Shown here piece by piece: positions 41,886-50,848 of a DNA stretch of 64,000 nucleotides. Below the pieces are notes generated by a model. It searched no databases. It saw only the letters and a program-made list of their open reading frames with translations, and was not told where the DNA came from. The stretch's first letter is position 1. Each line of letters starts with the position of its first letter. The position numbers were made by a program, and so were the translations under genes. Source of the DNA: Bordetella petrii (lineage in GTDB: Bacteria; Pseudomonadota; Gammaproteobacteria; Burkholderiales; Burkholderiaceae_B); NCBI RefSeq assembly GCF_017356245.1, contig NZ_JAFMZZ010000004.1:404741-468740 (forward strand). The letters are read 5' to 3'.

Positions 41886-43079
41886 ATGACTGTTTCGCGC
41901 CAACGCATTGTATTGCTGGCGGTTTTCGCGGCCCTGATCGCCGCCGGCGGCAGCTACACCCTGCTGCGCGGCCCGGCCGGCGGCGGCGCGGCCCAGGCCC
42001 AGTCGGCCCCGGCCGCCCCCGCCGTGGACGTGGCGCCCGCCCTGGGCAAGACCATTGTCGACTGGCAGGATTATTCCGGCCGGCTGGAAGCCATTGACCG
42101 GGTCGACATCCGCCCGCTGGTATCGGGCACGCTGACCGCCGTGCACTTCCAGGACGGCAGCCTGGTGAACAAGGGCGACCCCCTGTTCACCATCGACCCC
42201 CGCCCCTACGCGGCCGAAGTGGACCGCGCTGCCGCCCAACTGGCCGCCACCCGCGCGCGGGTGGCCTTCACGGCGTCGGAACTGGCGCGCGGCAAGCGGC
42301 TGCTGGCCGAAAACGCCATCGCCCGCCGCGATTTCGAGTCCAAGCGCAACGACGCGCGCGAAGCCGCCGCCAACCTGCAGGCGGCCGAGGCCGCGCTGGA
42401 CGCGGCCAAGCTGAACCTGGGCTACACCGAGATCGTGGCGCCGGTGGCCGGCCGCGTGTCGCGCGCCGAGATCACCGAGGGCAACGTGGTGGCCGCGGGC
42501 GCCAGCTCGGTGCCGCTGACCACCCTGGTGTCGGTGTCGCAAATGTACGCGGCCTTCGATGTGGACGAGCAGGCCTACCTGAAGTATGTCAGCCCGGCCC
42601 GCGCCGCGGGCGTATCGGTGCCGGTGCAGCTGGGCCTGGCCAACGAAGCGGGCTATTCGCGTGAAGGCGTGGTGAAGTCGGTGGACAACCGCATCGACAC
42701 CTCGTCGGGCACGATCCGCGTGCGCGCCGTGTTCAACAACCCCGACGGCCTGCTGGTGCCGGGCATGTACGCCCGCATCCGCCTGGGCGGCACCCAGCCG
42801 CGCGAGGCGGTGCTGGTGGAAGAACGCGCCATCGGCACCGACCAGGACAAGCGCTTCGTGCTGGTGGTGGACGACGCCAACAAGACCGCGTACCGCCAGG
42901 TGTCGCTGGGCGCCAGCCGGGGCAACCTGCGCGTCATCACCAGCGGCCTGAAGGCCGGCGAGCGCATCGTCGTCAACGGCCTGCAGCGCGTGCGCCCGGG
43001 CGACACGGTGGCGCCCAACCTGGTGTCGATGGACACGCCGGCGGCCGCCGTGCAAACCGCCGCGGCCAGCCTGAACTAA
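41886..43079 (+). CDS. RND efflux pump periplasmic adaptor (membrane fusion protein)
   Basis: 397 residues. One N-terminal membrane helix, then an adaptor with lipoyl motifs: 'YSGRLEAIDRVDIRPLVSG', 'LFTIDPRPYAAEVDRAAAQL' and 'LNLGYTEIVAPVAGRVSRAE'. There is no lipobox Cys, so it is anchored by its helix. 'DVAPALGKTIVDWQDYSGRL' resembles MexE/AcrA. First gene of the tripartite pump. Confidence 0.93.
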   Translation: MTVSRQRIVLLAVFAALIAAGGSYTLLRGPAGGGAAQAQSAPAAPAVDVAPALGKTIVDWQDYSGRLEAIDRVDIRPLVSGTLTAVHFQDGSLVNKGDPLFTIDPRPYAAEVDRAAAQLAATRARVAFTASELARGKRLLAENAIARRDFESKRNDAREAAANLQAAEAALDAAKLNLGYTEIVAPVAGRVSRAEITEGNVVAAGASSVPLTTLVSVSQMYAAFDVDEQAYLKYVSPARAAGVSVPVQLGLANEAGYSREGVVKSVDNRIDTSSGTIRVRAVFNNPDGLLVPGMYARIRLGGTQPREAVLVEERAIGTDQDKRFVLVVDDANKTAYRQVSLGASRGNLRVITSGLKAGERIVVNGLQRVRPGDTVAPNLVSMDTPAAAVQTAAASLN

Positions 43080-43095
43080 GCGATCGGAAGCAAGC

Positions 43096-46000
43096 ATGAA
43101 TATCTCGAAATTCTTCATCGACCGGCCGATCTTCGCGGGCGTGCTGTCGGTGATCGTGCTGCTGGCGGGCCTGTTGGCCATGTTCCAGCTGCCGATCTCC
43201 GAGTACCCCGAAGTGGTACCGCCTTCGGTGGTGGTGCGGGCACAATACCCCGGCGCCAACCCCAAGGTCATTGCCGCCACGGTGGCCTCGCCGCTGGAAG
43301 AGTCCATCAACGGCGTCGAAGACATGCTGTACATGCAGTCGCAGGCCAACAGCGACGGCAACCTGGCGGTCACCGTGTACTTCAAGCTGGGCGTCGACCC
43401 CGACAAGGCCCAGCAGCTGGTGCAGAACCGCGTGTCGCAGGCGCTGCCGCGCCTGCCGCCCGACGTGCAGCGCCTGGGCGTGACCACCACCAAAAGCTCG
43501 CCCACCCTGACGCTGGTGGTGCACCTGATCTCGCCCGACGACCGCTACGACATCACCTACCTGCGCAACTACGCGGTCCTGAACGTCAAAGACCGCCTGG
43601 CGCGCATCGGCGGCGTGGGCGAAGTGCAGATCTGGGGCTCGGGCAGCTACTCGATGCGCGTGTGGCTGGATCCGCAGAAGGTGGCGCAGCGCGGCCTGAC
43701 GGCATCCGACGTGGTCAACGCGATACGCGAGCAGAACGTGCAGGTGGCGGCCGGCGTGATCGGCGCGTCGCCCACGCAGGGCGATGTGCCGATGCAGTTC
43801 TCGGTAAACGCCCAGGGCCGCCTGCAGAACGAAACCGAGTTCGGCAACATCATCCTGAAGTCGTCGCCCGACGGCGCCGTGACGCGGCTGTCGGACGTGG
43901 CCCGCATCGAGCTGGGCGCGCAGGAATACGGCCTGCGCTCGCTGCTGAACAACAAGCCGGCCATCGGCATGGGCATCATGCAGTCGCCCGGCGCCAATGC
44001 GCTGGACGTGTCGTCCCAGGTGCGCGACACCATGAAGGAACTGTCGGCCGACTTCCCGCCCGGGGTGGAATACCGCATTGAATACGACCCCACGCAGTTC
44101 GTGCGGTCGAGCATCAAGGCGGTGATCTCGACGCTGCTGGAAGCCATTGCGCTGGTGGTGCTGGTGGTGATCGTGTTCCTGCAGACCTGGCGCGCCTCGA
44201 TCATTCCGCTGCTGGCGGTGCCGGTGTCCATTGTGGGCACGTTCTCGCTGCTGCTGCTGTTCGGCTATTCGATCAATGCGCTGTCGCTGTTCGGCATGGT
44301 GCTGGCCATCGGCATTGTGGTCGACGACGCGATCGTGGTGGTGGAAAACGTCGAGCGCAACATCGCGGCCGGGCTGACGCCGCGCGAAGCCACCTACCGC
44401 GCCATGCGCGAAGTCAGCGGGCCCATCATCGCCATTGCGCTGACGCTGTGCGCGGTGTTCGTGCCGCTGGCCTTCATGACCGGGCTGTCGGGCCAGTTCT
44501 ACAAGCAGTTCGCCATGACCATCGCCATCTCGACGGTGATCTCGGCCTTCAACTCGCTGACCCTGTCGCCGGCGCTATCGGCCCTGCTGCTCAAGGGCCA
44601 CCACGACAAGCCCGACTGGCTGACGCGCGGCATGAACCGGGTGTTTGGCGGCTTTTTCAACTGGTTCAACCGCTTTTTCGGGCGGGCATCCGATTCGTAC
44701 GCCATTGGCGTCACCGGCGTGATCCGCCGCAAGGGCGGCGCGATGGCCGTGTACGCGGTGCTGCTGGCGGCCACGGTGGGCATTTCGTACCTGGTGCCGG
44801 GCGGGTTCGTGCCGGCGCAGGACAAGCAGTACCTGATCGGCTTTGCCCAGCTGCCCAACGGCGCCTCGCTGGACCGCACCGAAGACGTGATCCGCCGCAT
44901 GTCGGACATCGCGCTGAAAGAACCCGGCGTGGAAAGCGCGATTGCCTTCCCGGGCCTGTCGATCAACGGCTTTACCAACAGCTCCAGCGCCGGCATCGTG
45001 TTCGTTACGCTGAAACCGTTCGAAGAACGCCACAGCGCGGCGCTGTCGGGCAATGCCATCACCGGCAGCCTGAATGCCAAGTTCGCCGGCATCAAGGACG
45101 CCTTCATCGCGGTGTTCCCGCCGCCGCCGGTGATGGGGCTGGGCACCATGGGCGGCTTCAAGCTGCAGATCGAAGACCGCGCCGCGCTGGGCTACGCCGA
45201 GCTGGACAAGGCCACCCAGGCCTTCCTGGCCAAGGCGCGCCAGACGCCCGAGCTGGGCCCCACGTTCTCGAACTACCAGATCAACGTGCCGCAGCTCGAC
45301 GTCGACCTGGACCGCGTCAAGGCCAAGCAATTGGGCGTGCCGGTGACAGACGTGTTCGACACCCTGCAGATCTACCTGGGCTCGATGTACGTGAACGACT
45401 TCAACCGTTTCGGCCGCGTGTTCCAGGTGCGGGCCCAGGCCGACGCGCCGTTCCGCGCCCACCCCGACGACATCCTGCAGCTGAAGACCCGCAGCGACAC
45501 GGGCCAGATGGTGCCGCTGTCGGCGCTGGTGGACGTGAAGCAGACCTTCGGCCCGGAAATGGTGGTTCGCTACAACGGCTACACGGCCGCCGACATCAAC
45601 GGCGGCCCGGCGCCGGGCTATTCGTCTGACCAGGCGCAGGACGCGGCCGAACGCATCGCCGCCGAAACGCTGCCGCGCGGCGTGAAGTTCGAATGGACCG
45701 ACCTGACCTACCAGCAGATTCTGGCGGGCAACGCCGGCATCTGGGTGTTCCCCATCAGCGTGCTGCTGGTGTTCCTGGTGCTGGCCGCGCTGTATGAAAG
45801 CCTGACGCTGCCGCTGGCGGTGATCCTGATCGTGCCGATGAGCATTCTGGCGGCGCTGACCGGGGTATGGCTGACGGGCGGCGACAACAACATCTTCACG
45901 CAGATCGGCCTGATGGTGCTGGTGGGGCTGTCGGCCAAAAACGCGATCCTGATCGTGGAGTTCGCGCGCGAGCTGGAAATGCAGGGCAGCACGCCCCTGA

Positions 46001-46281
46001 AGGCGGCCATCGAGGCCAGCCGGTTGCGCCTGCGCCCGATTCTGATGACCTCGATCGCATTCATCATGGGGGTGGTGCCGCTGGTGCTGTCCTCGGGCGC
46101 CGGCTCGGAAATGCGGCATGCCATGGGTGTGGCGGTGTTCTTCGGCATGCTGGGCGTGACGCTGTTCGGCCTATTCCTGACACCGGTGTTCTACGTACTG
46201 CTGCGGACCCTGAGCGCGCGCAAGCTGCACTCGGCCGCGCAACACGAGGCGCCGGTCACCGCGCCGCATACCGGCCATTGA
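43096..46281 (+). CDS. RND efflux pump inner-membrane transporter
   Basis: 1061 residues, the standard HAE1 length. It opens 'MNISKFFIDRPIFAGVLSVI' and has the twelve-helix RND plan. The proton-relay Asp pair is in 'AIGIVVDDAIVVVENVER'. Further markers are 'LPISEYPEVVPPSVVVRAQYP' (only the first 20 matter, LPISEYPEVVPPSVVVRAQY) and 'FVPAQDKQYL'. Drug or solvent export is expected; the specific substrates cannot be read. The gene starts 16 bases after the adaptor. Confidence 0.95.
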   Translation: MNISKFFIDRPIFAGVLSVIVLLAGLLAMFQLPISEYPEVVPPSVVVRAQYPGANPKVIAATVASPLEESINGVEDMLYMQSQANSDGNLAVTVYFKLGVDPDKAQQLVQNRVSQALPRLPPDVQRLGVTTTKSSPTLTLVVHLISPDDRYDITYLRNYAVLNVKDRLARIGGVGEVQIWGSGSYSMRVWLDPQKVAQRGLTASDVVNAIREQNVQVAAGVIGASPTQGDVPMQFSVNAQGRLQNETEFGNIILKSSPDGAVTRLSDVARIELGAQEYGLRSLLNNKPAIGMGIMQSPGANALDVSSQVRDTMKELSADFPPGVEYRIEYDPTQFVRSSIKAVISTLLEAIALVVLVVIVFLQTWRASIIPLLAVPVSIVGTFSLLLLFGYSINALSLFGMVLAIGIVVDDAIVVVENVERNIAAGLTPREATYRAMREVSGPIIAIALTLCAVFVPLAFMTGLSGQFYKQFAMTIAISTVISAFNSLTLSPALSALLLKGHHDKPDWLTRGMNRVFGGFFNWFNRFFGRASDSYAIGVTGVIRRKGGAMAVYAVLLAATVGISYLVPGGFVPAQDKQYLIGFAQLPNGASLDRTEDVIRRMSDIALKEPGVESAIAFPGLSINGFTNSSSAGIVFVTLKPFEERHSAALSGNAITGSLNAKFAGIKDAFIAVFPPPPVMGLGTMGGFKLQIEDRAALGYAELDKATQAFLAKARQTPELGPTFSNYQINVPQLDVDLDRVKAKQLGVPVTDVFDTLQIYLGSMYVNDFNRFGRVFQVRAQADAPFRAHPDDILQLKTRSDTGQMVPLSALVDVKQTFGPEMVVRYNGYTAADINGGPAPGYSSDQAQDAAERIAAETLPRGVKFEWTDLTYQQILAGNAGIWVFPISVLLVFLVLAALYESLTLPLAVILIVPMSILAALTGVWLTGGDNNIFTQIGLMVLVGLSAKNAILIVEFARELEMQGSTPLKAAIEASRLRLRPILMTSIAFIMGVVPLVLSSGAGSEMRHAMGVAVFFGMLGVTLFGLFLTPVFYVLLRTLSARKLHSAAQHEAPVTAPHTGH

Positions 46282-46296
46282 AGAGAAACATTGATC

Positions 46297-47769
46297 ATGA
46301 AGCACTTATTGACACGTGCCCCCGCCCTGCTGGCCGCGCTGCTGGTGCTGGCAGGCTGCGCGGTGGGCCCCGAGTACCACCGGCCCGAAGTCGACACGCC
46401 GGCGGCCTACAAAGAAGCCCTGCCGGCGCATGAAGCCGGCTCGTGGCAGGCGGCCCAGCCGGCCGAGCAGGCGCTGCGCGGCGAATGGTGGAAGCTGTTC
46501 GGCGACAGCACGCTGAACGCGCTGGAAGACCAGGCGCAGCAGGCCAACCACAGCCTGCAGGCCGCCGCGGCCCGCCTGAAGCAGGCGCGCGCCCTGCTGG
46601 GCGATGCGCGCTCGCAGCGGTTTCCCACCGTGGACGCCGGCTTCGGCCCCACGCGCCAGCGCCCTTCGCCGGCCTCGCAGGGCCTGTCGGCCAACGATTC
46701 GACCGATCCGTCGACGCTGTGGCGCGCCCAGGCAAGCGTATCTTATGAAGTAGACCTGTTCGGCCGCGTGGCATCCACCGTGGACGCCGCCACCGCCGAC
46801 GCGCAGCAAAGCGAGGCCTTGTACCGTTCGGTGCTGCTGGCCCTGCAGGCCGACGTGGCGCAGGCCTACTTCCAGGTGCGCGAGCTGGACGCCGGCCTGC
46901 AGCTGTACCGGCAGACCGTGGACCTGCGCGCCGAGACCCTGCAGCTGATCCAGCGCCGCTACGACGCGGGCGACATCAGCGAACTGGACCTGGCGCGCGC
47001 CCGCTCGGAACTGGAATCGGCGCGTTCCGAGGCCCTGGGCTTCGAACGCCGCCGCGCCAATGCCGAACACGCGCTGGCCGTGCTGCTGGGCAAGGCGCCG
47101 TCCGAATTCAGCCTGCCTTCGCAGCCGCTGTCGCGGATCGCGGTCACTGTGCCGGCCGGCTTGCCGTCCACCCTGCTGGAACGCCGCCCCGACATTGCCG
47201 CGGCCGAACGCGCCATGGCGGCCGCCAATGCGCGCGTCGGCGTGGCGAAGTCGGCGTTCTTCCCCAGCCTGAACATCACGGGCGCGGCGGGGTTCGAATC
47301 GGCCGAGCTGGGCGACTTGTTCGAGTGGTCCAGCCGCACCTTCCTGCTGGGGCCGCTGGTGGGCGCGGCGCTGTCGCTGCCGATTTTCGACGGCGGCCGC
47401 CGCCAGGCCGGCCTGGACCGCGCCCGCGCGGTGTATGAAGAAGACGTGGCCAACTACCGGCAGACCGTGCTGACGGCCTTCCGCGAAGTGGAAGACAACC
47501 TGGCCAACCTGCGCATCCTGTCCAGCCAGACCTCGGCCCAGGACGCCGCGCTGCAGGCTTCGCAGCGCGCGGCGCGCATCTCGCACACGCAGTACCGCGA
47601 AGGCTCGATCAGCTACCTGGATGTGATCGAGGCCGACCGCACGGTGCTGGCGCAGCAGCGCGTGTCGGTGCAGCTGGACGGCGAACGCGCCCGTTCGGCC
47701 GTGAACCTGGTGCGGGCGCTGGGCGGCGGCTGGGACACGCCGCTGCCGCCGTCCCTGGCGCAACGATGA
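46297..47769 (+). CDS. RND efflux pump outer-membrane channel (NodT/OprM family lipoprotein)
   Basis: 490 residues from ATG 46297 (a TTG two codons earlier is unlikely). Lipobox 'LLVLAGC' gives lipidated C21. Two repeated TolC-type halves are seen: 'NALEDQAQQANHSLQAAAAR' and 'DFLGV'-like 'LPSTLLERRPDIAAAERAMA'. 'VGVAKSAFFPSLNITGAAGF' is the OprM/NodT signature. It completes a tripartite pump. A two-hairpin repeat follows the stop. Confidence 0.94.
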   Translation: MKHLLTRAPALLAALLVLAGCAVGPEYHRPEVDTPAAYKEALPAHEAGSWQAAQPAEQALRGEWWKLFGDSTLNALEDQAQQANHSLQAAAARLKQARALLGDARSQRFPTVDAGFGPTRQRPSPASQGLSANDSTDPSTLWRAQASVSYEVDLFGRVASTVDAATADAQQSEALYRSVLLALQADVAQAYFQVRELDAGLQLYRQTVDLRAETLQLIQRRYDAGDISELDLARARSELESARSEALGFERRRANAEHALAVLLGKAPSEFSLPSQPLSRIAVTVPAGLPSTLLERRPDIAAAERAMAAANARVGVAKSAFFPSLNITGAAGFESAELGDLFEWSSRTFLLGPLVGAALSLPIFDGGRRQAGLDRARAVYEEDVANYRQTVLTAFREVEDNLANLRILSSQTSAQDAALQASQRAARISHTQYREGSISYLDVIEADRTVLAQQRVSVQLDGERARSAVNLVRALGGGWDTPLPPSLAQR

Positions 47770-47842
47770 GGCCGTGCTTTGCATACGCGGCGGTGTCACC
47801 ACCCGCTATGCCAGGTGGTGGCTCCCGAAGGGTGTCAGACAC

Positions 47843-47908
47843 CGCTCTGTGTGCAGAAGGCCTAGTCTAAGCGTCGATGTCTGACACCCTACGGGTGTCA
47901 GACACCTG
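47843..47908. repeat. Two-hairpin intergenic repeat, copy B
   Basis: The first palindrome is degraded; only its right part, GGGTGTCAGACACC around 47829-47843, is clear. The second (47877-47908) is nearly perfect: TGTCTGACACCC facing GGGTGTCAGACA. On the minus strand the core reads CTTAGACTAGG...CTGCACACAG, like copy D. It lies between oprM-like and thpR genes. Confidence 0.65.
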
Positions 47909-47963
47909 TGGCGGCAATGTCCACGTAGCATTCCTTGCCTGGAGTCGGCCATAATGTGGCGTC

Positions 47964-48530
47964 ATGCCCGCCTTTTCCCGTTCCGCTGCGCCTGTCGCTG
48001 CGGCCGCCCCGGCCGGCGTCCGCCTGTTTTTCGCGTTATGGCCTGGGCCCGCACTGGCCGCCACGCTGGCAAGCTGGGCCGCACAAGCCCAGGCCGCCTG
48101 CGGCGGGCGCGCCATGCGGCCCGACACCTTGCACCTGACCTTGGCATTTTTGGGCGCGGTCGACGCTGAGCGCGCCGCCGCGCTGGTGGCTGCCACCGCC
48201 CGGCAGCGCGCCCGGCCGGGCAGCATCACCCTGGACCGCTACGGCACGTTCGCGCGCCAGGGCATTGTGTGGGCCGGCCCCGCCGAAGTGCCGCCGGCGC
48301 TGCAGCACACCCACGACGCCCTGTGGGACTGGCTGGAACCGCTGGGCTGGCCGCGGCCCGCGCAGGCGTTCAAGCCGCACGTCACCCTGCTGCGGCGGGC
48401 CGCGCGCCTGGACGGCACGCCGGCCGCGCCGCCGCCGGTGCAATGGCAGTACCGCCGCTATGTGCTGGTGCAGTCGCGTCCCCGCGAGGGCGTGGCCCAC
48501 TACCAGGTGCTGGCCCGCTCGGCAGGCTGA
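47964..48530 (+). CDS. thpR: RNA 2',3'-cyclic phosphodiesterase ThpR (2H family)
   Basis: 188 residues. The two HxTx motifs of the 2H superfamily are 'HLTLAFLG' (H57) and 'HVTLLRR' (H139), giving the catalytic histidine pair. 'VRLFFALWPG' and 'LHLTLAFLGAVDAERAAALV' match bacterial ThpR. It hydrolyses 2',3'-cyclic phosphates on RNA ends. It is followed closely by a 5'-nucleotidase-like gene. The N-terminus is about 15 residues longer than usual and is Ala/Pro-rich. Confidence 0.88.
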   Translation: MPAFSRSAAPVAAAAPAGVRLFFALWPGPALAATLASWAAQAQAACGGRAMRPDTLHLTLAFLGAVDAERAAALVAATARQRARPGSITLDRYGTFARQGIVWAGPAEVPPALQHTHDALWDWLEPLGWPRPAQAFKPHVTLLRRAARLDGTPAAPPPVQWQYRRYVLVQSRPREGVAHYQVLARSAG

Positions 48531-48583
48531 CCGCCCACCCGGCGCGTGGCACAATCGGGGCCCGTTCCCGCCCTGCGCACATC

Positions 48584-49144
48584 ATGCTGATCCTGCTGGA
48601 CCAAGACGGCGTCCTGGCCGACTTCGAGCATGCGTTCCTGGATGCCTGGCGCGCGCGCCACCCCGACATCGCGCCCGTGCCCTACGAAAGCCGCCGGTCG
48701 TTCCGCATCCTGGACGACTACCCGCCCGACCTGCGCGCCCGCGCCGAGGCCATCTATACCGCCCCCGGCTTCATCCGCGACCTGCCGCCGGTGCCCGGCG
48801 CGGTCGAGGCCTACCGCGAACTGCTGGCGCTGGGCATGGACGTGCGCATCTGCACCTCGCCCCTGCTGCAGTTCGAGAACTGCGTGGCCGAGAAATACCT
48901 GTGGGTGGAACGCCACCTGGGCCGCGCGGCCACCGAACGCCTGGTCCTGACCCGCGACAAGACCCTGGTGCGCGGCGACCTGCTCATTGATGACAAGCCG
49001 CGCATCCAGGGCGCGGTGCGGCCCAGCTGGCGCCACATCGTGTACGACACGCCCTACAACCGCCAGGAAACCGACCGCCCGCGGCTTACCTGGGCCAACT
49101 GGCGCAACGTGCTGGCCGGCGAGCTGTATACGGCAGACCGCTAG
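48584..49144 (+). CDS. 5'(3')-deoxyribonucleotidase-like protein (NT5C family)
   Basis: 186 residues. The HAD nucleophile motif is 'LLDQDGVLADFEHAF' (D6, D8), and 'LIDDKPRIQGA' is the fourth motif. 'VRICTSPLL' carries the Thr/Ser motif. The fold is that of cytosolic dNT (NT5C), which removes phosphate from dNMPs. Start ATG 48584 is the first in the correct frame after thpR. Mentioned by context: it may recycle nucleotides from RNA turnover, but this is not shown. Confidence 0.82.
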   Translation: MLILLDQDGVLADFEHAFLDAWRARHPDIAPVPYESRRSFRILDDYPPDLRARAEAIYTAPGFIRDLPPVPGAVEAYRELLALGMDVRICTSPLLQFENCVAEKYLWVERHLGRAATERLVLTRDKTLVRGDLLIDDKPRIQGAVRPSWRHIVYDTPYNRQETDRPRLTWANWRNVLAGELYTADR

Positions 49145-49173
49145 CGCCAATGCGGCGCCGCAGCGTGACACGG

Positions 49174-49210
49174 CCGTGGATTTCTGTATTCTGAATACAG
49201 AAATCCACGG
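49174..49210. promoter_or_regulatory. Perfect 37-bp palindrome, candidate GntR operator
   Basis: An 18-base arm CCGTGGATTTCTGTATTC is repeated as its exact reverse complement after a single central T, ending 9 bases before the gntR start. FCD-type GntR regulators bind inverted repeats, but usually short ones, so the arm length is unusual. It could also form a hairpin in the RNA. Confidence 0.8.
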
Positions 49211-49219
49211 AAGGCCGCC

Positions 49220-49891
49220 ATGCTGAAACCGTTGCCCGCCGCCAGCGACCTGGCACACACCGTCTACACGCAACTGCGCGAAGCCGTCATCGAAGGGCAG
49301 TTGGCGCCCGGCCTGCGGCTGGGCCAGGAAGAGCTCGCCGCCCGCTTCGGGATTTCGCGCCAGCCGGTGCTGCAGGCCCTGGCCCACCTGGAACGCGATG
49401 GGCTGGCCATTCGCGCCGACGGGCGCGGCACCCTGCAGGTGGCGCCGCTCGACCCGCAGCTTGTGGCCGAGTTCTACCAGCTGCGCGCCGAAGTCGACGC
49501 CCTGGCGGCGCGCCTTGCCGCCCGGCGCGTGGCGGCCGGCGCCACGCCGCCGCTGCCCGCCGCGCTGGTCGAACGCGGGCTGGCCGCCCTGCGGCGCGGC
49601 CGCATGCCGGCCCTGATCGCCGCCGACACGCAGCTGCACCACGCCATCTACGAGGCCTCGGCCAACCGTCTGCTGGCCTCGGTGATGCGGCCGCAATGGG
49701 GCCACCTGGAACGCGTGATGTGCGCCGTATGCGAGCCGGCCGCCGTCCGGGCGGGCCTGTGGGACGAACACAGCGCCATCGTGGCCGCGATCAACGCCGG
49801 CGACGACGAGCGCGCGGCCACGCTGTCGCGCGAGCACGCCGAGCGGGCCGCGGCGGGGCTGATTCCGCGCCTTGCGACACCGCGCGCGTAA
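49220..49891 (+). CDS. GntR-family regulator, FCD subfamily
   Basis: 223 residues. N-terminal winged helix: 'VYTQLREAVIEGQLAPGLRL' then 'QEELAARFGISRQPVLQALA'. C-terminal FCD domain: 'EFYQLRAEVDALAARLAA', 'DTQLHHAIYEASANRLL', 'EHSAIVAAINAGDDERA' with metal-binding H and D. These regulators respond to small acids. It starts immediately after the 37-bp palindrome and 82 bases before a five-gene catabolic operon. Confidence 0.9.
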   Translation: MLKPLPAASDLAHTVYTQLREAVIEGQLAPGLRLGQEELAARFGISRQPVLQALAHLERDGLAIRADGRGTLQVAPLDPQLVAEFYQLRAEVDALAARLAARRVAAGATPPLPAALVERGLAALRRGRMPALIAADTQLHHAIYEASANRLLASVMRPQWGHLERVMCAVCEPAAVRAGLWDEHSAIVAAINAGDDERAATLSREHAERAAAGLIPRLATPRA

Positions 49892-49972
49892 GGCGCGCCC
49901 CCTTCCCCTGCACCGGCGCGAGACGCCGGAAACACCAGAGCCGGCGCCAGCCGGCCCCACCCGGAGACGACG

Positions 49973-50848
49973 ATGCAACTTACCGAAGCGCAACGCCAGC
50001 AATTCGACCGGGACGGGTATCTGTTCTTTCCCGCCCTGTTCTCGCCGCAGGAAATCGCCATGCTCACCGACGAGGTGCCGCGCCTGTATGCACAGGACCG
50101 GGCCGAGAACGTGCGCGAAAAGCATGGCGGCGCGGTGCGGACCAACTTCGCGGCCCACCTGTACAGCGCGCCGTTCGCGCGCCTGGCGCGCCACCCCCGC
50201 ATGGTGCGCCCGGTGGAACAGCTGTTCGGCGAGCCCGTGTACATGCACCAGTTCAAGGTCAACGGCAAGAACGCGTTCGACGGCGACGTATGGCAGTGGC
50301 ACCAGGACTACGGCACCTGGCTGAACGACGACCTGATGCCTTCGCCGCGGGCCATGAACGTGGCGATTTTCCTGGACGAGGTCAACGAGTACAACGGGCC
50401 GCTGATGTTCATTCCCGGCAGCCACCGCCTGGGCGTGCTCGAGGCGGGGCACGACACCACCACCACCAGCTACCCGCTGTGGACGATCAACAACGACAAC
50501 ATCCGCACCATGGTAGAGAAGGCCGGCGGCCGCGACGGCGGCATCGTCGCCCCGCGAGGCCCGGCCGGATCGATGCTGCTGTTCCATTCCTGCCTGGTGC
50601 ACGCGTCGTCGTCCAATCTCAGCCCCTGGAACCGCGTCAGCGTCTACCTGAGCCTGTGCGCGGTGTCGAACCACATCCGGCGCTTCAAGCGCCCGGAATG
50701 GATTGCGCATAGAAATTTCGCCCCCATCGAATGCCTGCCCGACGACTGCCTGCAAAAGGACTATGCTGTGGAACTGCCATGGCAAGATGGCACGCCGGCC
50801 GAGGCGGCACGGACCTCGCTCGAGCGCCTCGAGGAGACTGCGCAATGA
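49973..50848 (+). CDS. PhyH-family 2-oxoglutarate dioxygenase in a GntR-controlled operon
   Basis: 291 residues. The metal triad is H110 and D112 in 'VWQWHQDYGTW' and H210 in 'FHSCLVHASS'; R221 in 'SPWNRVS' could hold 2-oxoglutarate. 'NGPLMFIPGSHRLG' is the family's core. RBS GGAGACGACG lies before ATG. The stop overlaps the next start (ATGA), so its product is likely used by the following oxidoreductase. Confidence 0.9.
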   Translation: MQLTEAQRQQFDRDGYLFFPALFSPQEIAMLTDEVPRLYAQDRAENVREKHGGAVRTNFAAHLYSAPFARLARHPRMVRPVEQLFGEPVYMHQFKVNGKNAFDGDVWQWHQDYGTWLNDDLMPSPRAMNVAIFLDEVNEYNGPLMFIPGSHRLGVLEAGHDTTTTSYPLWTINNDNIRTMVEKAGGRDGGIVAPRGPAGSMLLFHSCLVHASSSNLSPWNRVSVYLSLCAVSNHIRRFKRPEWIAHRNFAPIECLPDDCLQKDYAVELPWQDGTPAEAARTSLERLEETAQ

